This document shows, in pieces, positions 17,368 to 27,022 of a stretch of 64,000 nucleotides of DNA. A program made the translations under genes and the position numbers. The stretch lies in contig DS990592.1 of assembly GCA_000155695.1 (NCBI GenBank), forward strand, positions 248,001 to 312,000. Reading direction: 5' to 3'. This DNA is from Verrucomicrobiia bacterium DG1235. Lineage in GTDB: Bacteria > Verrucomicrobiota > Verrucomicrobiia > Opitutales > Opitutaceae. Position 1 is the stretch's first letter. Every line of letters begins with the position of its first letter. The notes below the pieces were generated by a model. It saw only the letters and a list, made by a program, of their open reading frames with translations. It was not told the origin of the DNA and searched no databases.

Positions 17368-17937
17368 ATGGATACGAAGAAAGTTTACTTGGCGGGTTGT
17401 TTGTTCGATCTTCGTCACTTGGCGGGAAATGCGATGCTCGGGGAGCAGATCGAGTCAAGGTCAAATGGCCGTTATGGCGTCTACTTGCCCCAGGATTACG
17501 AGCCTGAAAGCCTTGGGGCGAAGGCTATCCGCGACAGCGATTTCGAGGGGCTGCTGGATTGTCAGGCTGCGGTTATCCAATATGACGGTACGGAGCTTGA
17601 TTCGGGTACTGTGGTTGAGTTTATGGCCGCTAAGTTCGCGGACATTCCTTGTGTCTTGTTGCGTACGGATTTTCGAAAGGGCGGAGATCGGAATGACGAT
17701 CCGTGGAATCTGATGTGTAGCTTTTATCCGCGATCTGTATCGCTGGTTGTCGATGCGATGCATTTGTATGTGGAATGTGGGCACGCTGAGATTGGTGGCG
17801 TTAAGGCGTCGGAAAATGCAATTGAGCGGCTGGCGGAGCTTGTGGTTGGGAAGCTCGACGAGGTGGTCGCGATGGATCCGGTGGCGGTAGAGGGAGTTGA
17901 TCGAAACGTGGCGCTGAGGCGTTTGCTGGGAATGTAG
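17368..17937 (+). CDS. Nucleoside 2-deoxyribosyltransferase-like protein
   Basis: 189 residues. The opening KVYLAGCLFDLRHLAGN and the motif DGTELDSGTVVEFMAAKF match the nucleoside 2-deoxyribosyltransferase family, where the glutamate (in VVEF) is the nucleophile and the D-x-G-T pocket holds the sugar. Members swap the base on deoxyribonucleosides or hydrolyse deoxynucleotide glycosidic bonds (DNPH1-like). The C-terminal half (from about residue 115) is less typical. Being next to nupC supports a role in nucleoside salvage or base exchange in the cytoplasm. Confidence 0.83.
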   Translation: MDTKKVYLAGCLFDLRHLAGNAMLGEQIESRSNGRYGVYLPQDYEPESLGAKAIRDSDFEGLLDCQAAVIQYDGTELDSGTVVEFMAAKFADIPCVLLRTDFRKGGDRNDDPWNLMCSFYPRSVSLVVDAMHLYVECGHAEIGGVKASENAIERLAELVVGKLDEVVAMDPVAVEGVDRNVALRRLLGM

Positions 17938-17940
17938 TCT

Positions 17941-18507
17941 ATGAGGGTGTGGCGATCTTCTCGCGGTGACCTTGGTCAGGAATGGGCTTGGAAGGCGTGC
18001 CAGCTTTGGGATGAGGTTTGGCCGTCTAGCGACGATTCCTCGTTGTCCGAAAGGGTTGACGATTTGCGTTCGCAGGAGAGCTTAAGTCGGGAGCTTGTTG
18101 CGGGGAGCGAGGTTTTTCATTTGCTGGATGTCGAGGGTGAGCTAGCGGCGATCTCTCGGAGCTACGTTCGGGAGATGCGTTTTGAGTCTTTGGGCGAAAC
18201 GGTTCCGGTGCTCGCCTTGGCTGGAGTATGCTGCTCGCCCCGATTTCGCGGAAAGGGCTTGGCTACGGTATTGGTGAAGGATGCCTTTTCTCGATTGGGA
18301 GAGGCTGTGCCTTGGTGTCTGTTTCAGACGGGGGTGCCTGATTTTTACCAGAGGCTGGGAGCGTTTAAGGTGGAGAACTCGTTCGTGAATTCTCGTTCGA
18401 GGGAGGGTTCGGAGGCGAGTCCCTGGTGGGATCCCTTCGTGATGGTCTATGGCGATTCGAGAAATTGGCCTGAAGGGCGGGTTGACTTGTTGGGTGTCGC
18501 TTATTGA
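17941..18507 (+). CDS. GNAT-family N-acetyltransferase
   Basis: 188 residues. The acetyl-CoA-binding motif A is VCCSPRFRGKGLATVLVKDAF (R-x-x-G-x-G/A form) around residues 100-120, preceded by the beta4-type strand VPVLALAGV. The later FYQRLGAFKVE is a usual GNAT C-terminal element. The N-terminal half is acidic/tryptophan-rich and not specific. Acceptor unknown. It follows the deoxyribosyltransferase by three bases, so the two are probably co-transcribed. Confidence 0.85.
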   Translation: MRVWRSSRGDLGQEWAWKACQLWDEVWPSSDDSSLSERVDDLRSQESLSRELVAGSEVFHLLDVEGELAAISRSYVREMRFESLGETVPVLALAGVCCSPRFRGKGLATVLVKDAFSRLGEAVPWCLFQTGVPDFYQRLGAFKVENSFVNSRSREGSEASPWWDPFVMVYGDSRNWPEGRVDLLGVAY

Positions 18508-18584
18508 TTGGAGCGATGGGGCGAACGTATATTGAAAGACGAATAATCTCTGCGGGCATTAAGTTGTGCCGTAGGCGTATCGAA

Positions 18585-18902
18585 ATGAAGGGTACGCCGA
18601 TCACTGCCGATGACCTGAAGGACATCGAGGTGAAGACATTTTCTCCGTTTGCTCAGGGAATGTATTTCTTAGCGGGAATCGCGTTCACTGTATTTGGAAT
18701 TTGGGCGCACAATCAGACGAGAAATATGGTCCACTCGTTTCCCTTGGTTCTTTTTGGAGTGGCGCATTGCGTCTACGCGGGATGGGGACGTCCGCGCAAG
18801 GTGCGTGACATGGAGAGCGAGCTGAATCTGATGGATTTGACGACTGAGATCGTGACGCGTTTCGTGGGCGAGATGGAGAGCAAGCGGAAGGACGCCAAGT
18901 AG
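18585..18902 (+). CDS. Small membrane protein of unknown function
   Basis: About 105 residues from ATG 18585. Two hydrophobic segments: MYFLAGIAFTVFGIWAH (about 27-43) and FPLVLFGVAHCVYAGW (about 54-69). A charged tail follows, MESELNLMDLTTEIVTRFVGEMESKRKD, likely helical. The frame is open back to a TTG at 18504 and an ATG at 18516, but that stretch is rich in rare Arg/Ile codons and the ATG has a badly placed SD. No family recognised. Confidence 0.62.
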   Translation: MKGTPITADDLKDIEVKTFSPFAQGMYFLAGIAFTVFGIWAHNQTRNMVHSFPLVLFGVAHCVYAGWGRPRKVRDMESELNLMDLTTEIVTRFVGEMESKRKDAK

Positions 18903-18959
18903 CGCAAGGGAGTTGCAATCGGGTACTGAGTGATATTTGGATTTAGGCCTGTCGATTTT

Positions 18960-19655
18960 ATGAAGGTTCACACCATTGAGATAGCGGACGCGATTGAGCG
19001 AGAACTCCAAGGTTTTCTGAAGGATTGGGGTGGTGGCTATCCGATGAAGTTCACGCGTTTTATAGACTTAGGTGGGCGCCAGACGGACTTGTACGTGTAC
19101 ACCGCGAAGGAAGGAGCGTCCCCTTGGATGATTATCCGCATCAAGTCGGTGATGAAGTCCGAGCAAGGGGAGTGCATCCAGGTGTTTGTCAATGTGGCGG
19201 GCAAGGAGAAGGGGCTTGAAGAGACGCTTGTTTCTCCGGAGATCTGGAAATTGCCAGCGTTGGCTGACCGGGTGCTGACCTTTTCCAAGAACGACATGCT
19301 GGTTAAGATTGGCGAAGGGGGAGATGCCCTTGAGGAAGGGAATAGCGGTGGCTCAAGCTCCGGAGCTTCAGGTAGTCTAGGGCAAGGTCCAACGGCAGAC
19401 GAGGACGAGGAAGACTACGATGATCTCGACACTGCGGGAATCCTAGCTGGCGATGGCGGTGGTGGAGATTCCGATTTTAATCCAGAGGATGTGATCGCTC
19501 AGGCAAATGCTGGCGGAGACGATGATGTAGATCCCAGCGATTTGATCGCCCAGATGAATGCGGAAGGGGCTGGAGACGACGTGGTGGCGGATCCCAGCGA
19601 CTTGATTAGGGAACTAAACGAGGAGTCCGATGAGGATGAGTCGAAGGACTCGTAA
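18960..19655 (+). CDS. Unknown protein with acidic tail bearing three copies of a DPSDLI motif
   Basis: 231 residues in two parts. Residues 1-118 look folded and cytoplasmic (no signal peptide), with alternating strands such as TDLYVYTAKE and WMIIRIKSVMKSEQGECIQVFVNVAG. Residues 119-231 are low-complexity (Gly/Ser then very acidic) and carry three spaced copies of an 11-residue motif: NPEDVIAQANA (174-184), DPSDLIAQMNA (191-201) and DPSDLIRELNE (211-221). Such evenly spaced short motifs in a disordered acidic tail suggest repeated docking of one partner protein. No family recognised. Start chosen at ATG 18960; GTG 18930 is possible. Confidence 0.7.
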   Translation: MKVHTIEIADAIERELQGFLKDWGGGYPMKFTRFIDLGGRQTDLYVYTAKEGASPWMIIRIKSVMKSEQGECIQVFVNVAGKEKGLEETLVSPEIWKLPALADRVLTFSKNDMLVKIGEGGDALEEGNSGGSSSGASGSLGQGPTADEDEEDYDDLDTAGILAGDGGGGDSDFNPEDVIAQANAGGDDDVDPSDLIAQMNAEGAGDDVVADPSDLIRELNEESDEDESKDS

Positions 19656-19674
19656 AACTTTGGCGTCTTTCCGC

Positions 19675-20514
19675 CTAGAAGTGGGAAACGACTTTAGATA
19701 GGGCGTTTTCAATTTCTTCTACACTCTCTTCGAATTCCTCTGCGGAAAGGCCGGTGCGCGGCAGGTGCTCTTCCCAGTTTTCCCAGTAGTTCGATTCGCC
19801 GTGCAGGCCTTTGCCGATTCGTTCCGCGACGCCGTTCGCGAGATTGAGAAGGTGGATGAGAGGGAGCTTCCGCGGAGAGAGCTCGGGCTGGTACTGGAAC
19901 TGAATGGTGCTAGAGGTTTCTTCGGGGAAATTCCAGGAGGTGAGGATGAAACCAGCTACCGTTGGATTCGTAACGCCGAAGTTTGCTTCTTCCCAGTCGA
20001 TGAGCGGGAGATTCGATTCCTTCGAGTAGGTAGGGAAGCGACTGTCGTCCTTGGCGCAGAAATCGAGAACCATTTTGCCCATGTTGCGAAGCAGGCCGAT
20101 GGTGTAGGCTTCCTGGTCGTCGAGGCCGGTTTTGCGGGCCAGAATTTCCATGCCGAGTCCGCAGGCGAGCGAGTTTTCCCATAGCTCTGAACCGGTGATG
20201 TTGTAGGTGCTGTTGTCTTGGGCGAATATTTGCTTGGAGGCGGCGTATCCGACGAGCTTGAAAAGCTCTCTGAAGCCGATGCGATTTATGGCTTCGTCCA
20301 GCGTATCGACTGACATGCCGATGGAGTACATGGCGCTGTTGGAGAGGCGCAGGACGCTGGCGGTAAGGGCCGAGTCCGCGTTTACGAGCTCGGTGATGTC
20401 GCTCAGGTCGGTACCGGAGTCGCGCAGAAGCTTGCTTAGTTTGCCGAAAATACGCGGTGACGGCGGCAGCTGCTGAGCTGCGTTCTTAAGGTCTGCTGGG
20501 GAAATTGTGTTCAT
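19675..20514 (-). CDS. HDOD-domain protein
   Basis: About 279 residues, essentially all one HDOD domain (a degenerate HD-type helical domain used in bacterial signalling). Visible: LPPSPRIFGKLSKLLRDSGTDLSDITELVNADSALTASVLRLSNSAMY, then INRIGFRELFKLVGYAASKQIF, then YTIGLLRNMGKMVLDF and VAGFILTSWNFPEE. No EAL, GGDEF or receiver domain is attached, so it is an HDOD-only protein, probably a signalling adaptor. An in-frame GTG at 20523 would add three residues. It faces away from the thioesterase gene with a shared upstream region of about 170 bases. Confidence 0.9.
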   Translation of the reverse strand: MNTISPADLKNAAQQLPPSPRIFGKLSKLLRDSGTDLSDITELVNADSALTASVLRLSNSAMYSIGMSVDTLDEAINRIGFRELFKLVGYAASKQIFAQDNSTYNITGSELWENSLACGLGMEILARKTGLDDQEAYTIGLLRNMGKMVLDFCAKDDSRFPTYSKESNLPLIDWEEANFGVTNPTVAGFILTSWNFPEETSSTIQFQYQPELSPRKLPLIHLLNLANGVAERIGKGLHGESNYWENWEEHLPRTGLSAEEFEESVEEIENALSKVVSHF

Positions 20515-20686
20515 TGACGGCACGCTAGGCTTCGGTATCGGCTGATTGCTTTGTATCTGTAGGCGAAGCGCGAATGGAATGCCCCTAGAAAAAGTGAATT
20601 ATAAGGGAGTTTACGAAGAAGGGGAATTGCGTCCTCAAGCGCGGATGCACTTGAGTTTTTAATGGTAGGCGGAATGCTCTGCGGGC

Positions 20687-21157
20687 ATGGCTTTCGATTA
20701 CGTACTAGAGCGGGAACTCGCTTTCAATGAGACAGATATGGCGGGTATTGCTCATTTCTCGAATTTCTTTCGTTGGATGGAGATTGCGGAGCATGCGTTT
20801 CTGAAATCGCTAGGTGTGCCTCCGGTGGTTCAGGAAAGGGATAAGTTCTGGGGATGGCCGCGGGTGCGAGCGAGTTGCGAGTACCACACTCCGATTCGAT
20901 TTGGCGATCGGTTTGAGGTTCATCTTTTTGTGAAGGAAATAAAGCAGAAGTCGGTGGTGTACTTTTTTCGATTCAGAAAGGCGCTGCCTGATGGGGGCTT
21001 TGTTGCTCTCGCGAGGGCGGAAATGACGTCGGTCTACGCGGGGTTTGACGTGCCGACTCAGAGCATGTCTGCCCTGGATTTGCAGGAGGAGATTCTTTCC
21101 AAGATCGAGGAAGCTCCTGCGGAGCTGATGAAAGCCGCTCGCAACACTCGACCGTAG
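20687..21157 (+). CDS. Acyl-CoA thioesterase (hotdog, 4-hydroxybenzoyl-CoA thioesterase/YbgC type)
   Basis: 156 residues. The N-terminal motif FNETDMAGIAHFSNFFRWMEIAEHAF fits the YbgC/4HBT group, whose Asp in the T/N-D-x-x-G-x-x-H element activates water. Residues 60-130 carry alternating strands of the hotdog sheet (CEYHTPIRFGDRFEVHLFVKEI, SVVYFFRFRKAL). It would hydrolyse an acyl- or aroyl-CoA thioester in the cytoplasm. One base separates it from the next gene. No tol-pal genes lie beside it. Confidence 0.9.
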   Translation: MAFDYVLERELAFNETDMAGIAHFSNFFRWMEIAEHAFLKSLGVPPVVQERDKFWGWPRVRASCEYHTPIRFGDRFEVHLFVKEIKQKSVVYFFRFRKALPDGGFVALARAEMTSVYAGFDVPTQSMSALDLQEEILSKIEEAPAELMKAARNTRP

Positions 21158-21158
21158 T

Positions 21159-21656
21159 ATGTCGCGAACTTCGGGTAAGGTTTCGGGGCTTGTGAGCTTT
21201 CTATCGCTGATGAGCGGAGGAAGTCTTGTTCTATTTGGGGGTGGTAGTCTGCTGATTTCGGGATTTGCCGGCGCGTTGGCGGGAGCCTTGGTGGGATTGG
21301 CTCTTCTGGGACATGGCTTTTTTGAATTGAAGCAGCGGAAGCTGTTCTTGGGTGATCCTTCGGTGGGAGTGGCGCGAAAGTTGGCTTGGAATCAGGGAGC
21401 GCTCGCTGGCAGCGTGATTCTTTACCTGGGATGGCAGGCGAGGTCCATTGATCGAGCGGTGATTTCGGCGATGTTGAATCGCGATCCTCTTGAGTCACTG
21501 CTCGCGCAGATGCCGCCGGGAACCGCAGAACAGATCAACGCCGAGCTGCCGCGCCTGCTTGTGGCGTTTTACAGTTTAGCGGCCTTGCTCGTCTTGGCGG
21601 GCTGTTTGGGAATGGCGTTTATGTATCTGCGGTCCGCCGCGGAGACGGAGCGCTAG
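21159..21656 (+). CDS. Integral membrane protein of unknown function
   Basis: 165 residues. Membrane segments at about 9-27 (LVSFLSLMSGGSLVLFGGG), 30-52 (ISGFAGALAGALVGLALLGHG), 80-95 (ALAGSVILYLGW) and 135-157 (LLVAFYSLAALLVLAGCLGMAFMYL). A soluble loop (about 97-130) contains an amphipathic helix (LESLLAQMPPGTAEQINAELPRL). No enzyme motif. It follows the thioesterase directly and its last codons overlap the end of the convergent small gene. Confidence 0.72.
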   Translation: MSRTSGKVSGLVSFLSLMSGGSLVLFGGGSLLISGFAGALAGALVGLALLGHGFFELKQRKLFLGDPSVGVARKLAWNQGALAGSVILYLGWQARSIDRAVISAMLNRDPLESLLAQMPPGTAEQINAELPRLLVAFYSLAALLVLAGCLGMAFMYLRSAAETER

Positions 21657-21898
21657 AACTTGCGGCCGCGGGCTTGAATGACCTTTAGGTGTTGGGCTTG
21701 GACTTTCCCGCGCTGGAACTTGTTCTCTGCGAGCTCGTTGACGGTATCCCAGTCTTCGTCGCTTGGAGTGAATTCCTCCCATTGTTCGAAGCGACCGGCT
21801 TGTCGGTGAAAAGTGAGCTTGTTGCCGAAGATGCGGGCCTCGATCTTTAGTTTTCCCAGCTCTGGGTCTTTTTTATTCCATCCGATTGGTCTTGGCAT
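21653..21898 (-). CDS. Small basic protein of unknown function
   Basis: About 81 residues from ATG 21898. Rich in Lys/Arg and aromatic residues: MPRPIGWNKKDPELGKLKIEARIFGNKLTFHRQ, a central acidic turn TPSDEDWDTVNELAENK, and a basic end QAQHLKVIQARGRKF. The helix DWDTVNELAENKFQRGKV and the flanking basic strands suggest a small nucleic-acid or ribosome-associated protein, but this is only an impression. The frame is open to a TTG at 21940; the ATG is preferred. It converges with the preceding gene, overlapping by four bases. Confidence 0.6.
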   Translation of the reverse strand: MPRPIGWNKKDPELGKLKIEARIFGNKLTFHRQAGRFEQWEEFTPSDEDWDTVNELAENKFQRGKVQAQHLKVIQARGRKF

Positions 21899-22011
21899 CG
21901 GAGGGATTGAGCGCGAGTCAATGGGCCTGCTCAACGCCAAAATTTGTGAGATTCGAGGTAACGTTTTCTTTGTTGGGCGGGTAGGAGGGGTATCAATTTA
22001 GAGTATATCGC

Positions 22012-22551
22012 ATGTGGGATTGGATAAAGGAGTTGGATAGCGTCTGGTCGTCCGCGAGTTCGTACGGGCTGGTGGCGTTGAGCTGGGGCTTGCTGCTTTG
22101 CAGCATGGCCATGGGACTGGTCGGTGTAGTGATTCCGGTGATACCGGGGGCAATCGTGATGTTGGTTGGTGCGCTTGTATTCAATTTTTTGACACCAGGA
22201 TGGCTGAATTGGTGGTCCATCGGTGGTCTAGCGGTTTTGATGATTCTGGACCGAGTGGCGGATTTTGCGGGTACGGCTGCGGGCACGAGAATGTTTGGCG
22301 GCACGAAGTGGGGAATCTTTGGCGCTGTGGTTGGCGGGCTTGTCGGTCTTTTCTTTGGTCCTCTGGGGTTGATATTAGGACCTGTGGCCGGGGCGATTTT
22401 GTTCGAGCTTGTCTGGGCGAAGCGTCATCCGCGTGAAGCGGCGAGATCGGGAGTCGGGGCAGGAGTCGGTTTTGGACTGTCTATGTTGGGGCGTCTCGTG
22501 ATTTGTTTGATAATGATGGCGGTGATCGCGATCGACCTGGCGATCGGGTAG
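22012..22551 (+). CDS. DUF456 family membrane protein
   Basis: 179 residues, nearly all hydrophobic. The DUF456 pattern is visible: VGLVG-type turn 'MGLVGVVIPVIPGAIVMLVGAL', then 'LAVLMILDRVADFAGTAAGTRMFGGTKWGIFGAVVGGLVGLFFGPLGLILGPVAGAI', with alternating glycine-rich helices. The family is widespread but has no established activity. It lies between the small convergent gene and the glnA terminator, with no clear operon partner. Confidence 0.85.
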   Translation: MWDWIKELDSVWSSASSYGLVALSWGLLLCSMAMGLVGVVIPVIPGAIVMLVGALVFNFLTPGWLNWWSIGGLAVLMILDRVADFAGTAAGTRMFGGTKWGIFGAVVGGLVGLFFGPLGLILGPVAGAILFELVWAKRHPREAARSGVGAGVGFGLSMLGRLVICLIMMAVIAIDLAIG

Positions 22552-22569
22552 GTCGAATCACGCAAAAAA

Positions 22570-22596
22570 AGCGGCCCCTCGTGGAGAGGAGCCGCT
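22570..22596 (-). terminator. Rho-independent terminator of glutamine synthetase gene
   Basis: Stem AGCGGC/GCCGCT (22570-22575 with 22591-22596) plus inner CCTC/GAGG. Read on the minus strand it is followed by seven U residues, complement of the A run 22564-22570. Confidence 0.88.
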
Positions 22597-22632
22597 GAAA
22601 TTCAAGAGATGTGTTTCCTAGGCCGTATGGCT

Positions 22633-23652
<1,020 letters not shown>

Positions 23653-23842
23653 AGATACTAGTTTTAACTATTAGGGTTTGGAAAGTCCCCTCATGGTGAG
23701 GCAATTCCGAAGGAGTGGGTGCCGCTGTAAGGGACGGGTTCCGAAATCAGCAAAACGCGCGCCTACTTTCAACTAATTTTACTTTTACCTTCCAAATTAT
23801 CGATCTGGTTCACACTTTTGGCCCAGAAGCTCAAAAACGATC

Positions 23843-24289
23843 ATGCAAGAGATCAAAGATACGCAAAGGGCGGTGGTGCACATCGGTTTTGATGGTCGCG
23901 TGCACAAGAGGTACCGAGGGCAGCTCGCGAAAGAGCGTTTCGAGAACGAGGTGCGTGTTCTCAAGTACCTTGAGAAGAAGGGCTGCGATTTTGTTCCTAA
24001 GTTGTTGGAGGAGCATCCGAAGGAGTTGTACATCGTGACGACGAACAGCGGAAACATCGTGCAAAAGCTGAGTCCGGAAAAGGAGAAGGCGATTTTCGCC
24101 GAGCTTGAGAGCTTCGGGGTGAGGCACGACGATGCGTTTATGAGAAACATCACATACAGCGCGCATCTGGGCCGCTTTTGCGTGATTGATTTTGAATTCG
24201 CGGTGATTCTCGAAACGGGTGAAGGCTTGACTTTGAAAGAGGCTGAAGAAGCGCGCGGCAAAGACTATGAGCGAAAAGTTGATAATTGA
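23843..24289 (+). CDS. Miniature protein-kinase-like protein
   Basis: 148 residues. It has the spacing of a kinase active site: a candidate nucleotide-binding Lys22 after a beta-strand pair, Glu36 in a helix FENEVRVLKYLE, a hinge-like strand LYIVTTNSG, then His95-x-Asp97-x4-Asn102 (RHDDAFMRNI), and Asp116-Phe-Glu 19 residues later. These correspond to HxDxxxxN and the metal-binding DFG/DFE of Bud32/RIO/APH-type kinases. The large C-lobe helices beyond DFG are missing, making this one of the shortest kinase-like proteins I can recognise. It overlaps the PP2C gene start by 23 bases, implying coupled expression. Family assignment is inferred from motifs only. Confidence 0.7.
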   Translation: MQEIKDTQRAVVHIGFDGRVHKRYRGQLAKERFENEVRVLKYLEKKGCDFVPKLLEEHPKELYIVTTNSGNIVQKLSPEKEKAIFAELESFGVRHDDAFMRNITYSAHLGRFCVIDFEFAVILETGEGLTLKEAEEARGKDYERKVDN

Positions 24290-25124
24290 TGACGAATTAG
24301 AGGGAGATGAAGAGGCTTCGGTGAGCTGGTCCGGACTTACGCATCCGGGAAGATTTCGAAAGAACAATGAGGATGCTTTTCTCGCTCTGACCTTTAACGC
24401 TGAGGGTCTGCAGTACCTAGGCAAGACGGGATTAGCGCCCATGGATGGGGGCGATTTCGTCTTCGCGGTGAGCGACGGTATGGGTGGAGCGAATGCCGGA
24501 GAATTTGCCAGCCGAATTGCGGTGCAGAAGATAGCTGAGCTTTTGCCAAGCAGCTTTAAGCTTGGGGCCTATGGTATGAAGCGAGGCTTCTCTGACATCT
24601 TGACTGAGCTTTTTCAGCGTATCCACAAAGAGATGACGCAGATGTCTATCTACTATGAGGAGTGTCGCGGAATGGGAGCTACCTTGAGTTTAGGTTGGCT
24701 TTCTCCTGGTTGGATGCATTTTTGCCACATTGGCGATAGTCGGATTTACTACCTTCCAAAGGACCGGGGAATGAAGCAGCTAACGGATGATCATACGCAT
24801 GTGGGTTGGCTCTTTCGGACGGGCAAGATCAACGAGCGTGAGGCGAGGAATCATGCCGAGAGAAATCACCTGCAGCAGGTGCTGGGAGGAAAGTGTCTGA
24901 AAATAGATCCGCAGATCGGTTCGGTCGGCGTGGAGCCGGGCGATCGTTTCGTTTTTTGCTCGGATGGGATCAATGATGGAATTTGGGATAGGCGAGTGGA
25001 GGAGCTTGTGAGGCAGCCTCCGGTGCGCTTCGCTGATTTCGAACCAGCGAACCGACTCGTACAGGATTCGCTTGAGGAATCCGGTCGGGATAATCTGACG
25101 GCGATCGTGGTGGGGATTCAGTGA
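24267..25124 (+). CDS. PP2C-family serine/threonine protein phosphatase
   Basis: 285 residues, metal-dependent PPM/PP2C phosphatase, soluble. Motifs in order: GRFRKNNEDAF (about 30), VSDGMGGANAGEFAS (about 68, metal-binding Asp and Gly), RGMGATLSLGWL, HIGDSRIYYL, DDHTHVGW, CSDGINDGIWD and SGRDNLTAIVVGI. All metal-binding aspartates expected of an active bacterial PP2C are present. The first 20 residues are an acidic tail. It overlaps the preceding kinase-like gene by 23 bases, so a small kinase/phosphatase switch is plausible. A terminator follows. Confidence 0.94.
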   Translation: MSEKLIIDDELEGDEEASVSWSGLTHPGRFRKNNEDAFLALTFNAEGLQYLGKTGLAPMDGGDFVFAVSDGMGGANAGEFASRIAVQKIAELLPSSFKLGAYGMKRGFSDILTELFQRIHKEMTQMSIYYEECRGMGATLSLGWLSPGWMHFCHIGDSRIYYLPKDRGMKQLTDDHTHVGWLFRTGKINEREARNHAERNHLQQVLGGKCLKIDPQIGSVGVEPGDRFVFCSDGINDGIWDRRVEELVRQPPVRFADFEPANRLVQDSLEESGRDNLTAIVVGIQ

Positions 25125-25148
25125 GCAGGGAGTTCATTTAGGCAGCAA

Positions 25149-25178
25149 AAAGCCGTATCCGGTATTGGATACGGCTTT
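25149..25178. terminator. Bidirectional terminator
   Basis: 12-bp perfect stem AAAGCCGTATCC/GGATACGGCTTT (25149-25160 with 25167-25178) and 6-base loop between two convergent genes (the PP2C gene and the minus-strand acetolactate synthase). Confidence 0.88.
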
Positions 25179-25204
25179 AAAGTTTGGATACAGCTTCTGC
25201 TATA

Positions 25205-26983
25205 TTAGCGAACGATCATTTGATCGACGGTTTTGCCGGCTGGAATCATCGGTAGGACGTGCTCGTCGTAGGGGGTGATGACGTCGAGAAGGAAGGCTTC
25301 CTCGCTGTCGAGCATCTCTTGGATGGCGTCTTTGAGTTCGCTCTTTTTATGGACGCGGCGTCCTGGGAGACCGAAGCCTTCGGCAATCTTGACATAGTCG
25401 GGGTAGAGCCCCGTTAGGTTTTCGGGAGTGCCGATATTGTTCTCGTCGCCGAGGATGGTGTTTCCGCGGACGCTGTTGTAGAATCGGTCTTCCCACTGCA
25501 CGACCATGCCGAGATGCTGGTTATTGAGAATCATGGCCTTGGCGGCGATTTTTTCGATCTTGGCGGTGGCGAGTTCTTGGACGTTCATCATGAACGAGCC
25601 GTCGCCATCGATATCAACAACTTGGCGGTCCGGGCGGGCGACTTTGGCGCCGAGAGCGGCGGGGTAGCCGTAGCCCATCGAACCGAGTCCTAGCGAGGAT
25701 ATGAGGCTGCGCGGGTGATTGAAATCGTAGAACTGGGCGGCGAACATTTGGTGTTGGCCGACGCCGGTGGTGATGATCGCCTCGCCTTTTGTCAGCTCGC
25801 AGAGAGTCTGTACCGCGTGTTGGGGGATGATGTGATCGCTCTCGTTGTAGGAAAACGGGTAGTCGCGCTTCCACTCGGCGCATTGTTGCTGCCACGCCTC
25901 GAGGTTCGGCTTTTTGAAGCCTTTTTGGTCCATCAGCTCGATCATGCGTCCAAGGGCGTGCTTGATGTCCGAGACGATGGGGTGATGGACGATTTTGTTT
26001 TTGTTGTGCTCGGAGGCGTCGACGTCGATGTGGACAATTTCCGCTTGTGGCGCGAATTTGGATACGTCTCCTGTGATGCGGTCGTCAAAACGGGCTCCTA
26101 GCGTGAGGAGCAGGTCGGATTGATGGACTGCCCAATTGCCGAATGCGGAACCGTGCATGCCGAACCATTTGAGCGAGAGCTCGTGAGTTTCGGGGAAGGA
26201 GCCAGCTCCCATGAGGGTGGACGCGACGGGTATGCCGATACGTTCGGCGAATTCAGTGAGTTCCTTGCTGGCTTCGGCTGAAACGACGCCACCGCCGAAA
26301 TAGATTACGGGGCGTTTTGCGTCTTCGATGAGGCGTAGGACGTTTTCGAGGTCTCTGTCGGACGCTTTTGCCGGGAGTTTGGATTCGCGATAGGGAACGT
26401 CCGCGTCTGTTGGCCAGACGGGAGTGGTCAAGGTTTGCTGAACATCCTTAGGGATGTCGACCACCACGGGGCCTGGGCGGCCGGTGGTGGCGATTTTGAA
26501 GGCTTCCTTCATGACGCGTGGCAGGTCGTTCACGTCGAGAACGAGGTAGCTGTGCTTAACGACTGGAATGGTCATTCCGAAGAAGTCCGTCTCCTGGAAA
26601 GCTGCTTTGCCGATGAATTTGGAGTATACCTGTCCGGTGATGCACACGAGGGGGGTGCTGTCCATGAAAGCGTCGGCGATAGCTGTCATGAGGTTGGTGG
26701 CGCCGGGGCCGCTGGTAGCCATACAGACTCCGGCTTTTCCGGTGACGCGGGCGTAGCCCTCCGCAGCGAATGAACCGCCTTGTTCGTGGCGGGGCAGGAT
26801 GGTGCGAATGTCGTCCTTGCGCTTGGCGAGAGATTGATGCATCTCGAGCGAGGCTCCGCCTGGATAGGCGAAAATGACGTCAACGCCTTCGCGTATCAGT
26901 GATTCGACTACGATGTCGGCGCCATTCATTTCTTCTGCGGCTGTCTGGGCAGGGGCCGGATGGAGGTCTGTTTTTGCGCTCAT
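25205..26983 (-). CDS. Acetolactate synthase large subunit (second copy)
   Basis: 592 residues, TPP- and FAD-dependent, first common step of branched-chain amino acid synthesis. Motifs: [15 protein letters not shown], the catalytic Glu in [67 protein letters not shown], and [16 protein letters not shown], the last typical of the plant/IlvI-like class. It differs from the IlvB-type enzyme at 5721 and is the more canonical copy for its class. It follows accA by 39 bases on the same strand. No regulatory small subunit is adjacent and no leader peptide was found. The two copies are likely under different controls. Confidence 0.95.
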   Translation of the reverse strand: MSAKTDLHPAPAQTAAEEMNGADIVVESLIREGVDVIFAYPGGASLEMHQSLAKRKDDIRTILPRHEQGGSFAAEGYARVTGKAGVCMATSGPGATNLMTAIADAFMDSTPLVCITGQVYSKFIGKAAFQETDFFGMTIPVVKHSYLVLDVNDLPRVMKEAFKIATTGRPGPVVVDIPKDVQQTLTTPVWPTDADVPYRESKLPAKASDRDLENVLRLIEDAKRPVIYFGGGVVSAEASKELTEFAERIGIPVASTLMGAGSFPETHELSLKWFGMHGSAFGNWAVHQSDLLLTLGARFDDRITGDVSKFAPQAEIVHIDVDASEHNKNKIVHHPIVSDIKHALGRMIELMDQKGFKKPNLEAWQQQCAEWKRDYPFSYNESDHIIPQHAVQTLCELTKGEAIITTGVGQHQMFAAQFYDFNHPRSLISSLGLGSMGYGYPAALGAKVARPDRQVVDIDGDGSFMMNVQELATAKIEKIAAKAMILNNQHLGMVVQWEDRFYNSVRGNTILGDENNIGTPENLTGLYPDYVKIAEGFGLPGRRVHKKSELKDAIQEMLDSEEAFLLDVITPYDEHVLPMIPAGKTVDQMIVR

Positions 26984-27022
26984 GGTGCTGTTCAGGAAAT
27001 GGTATTTGGAAATTGGATGCGT

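Noticed and set aside
23653-23842. Glutamine or other riboswitch upstream of glutamine synthetase
   Set aside because: I could not fit a known aptamer; only small hairpins are visible.
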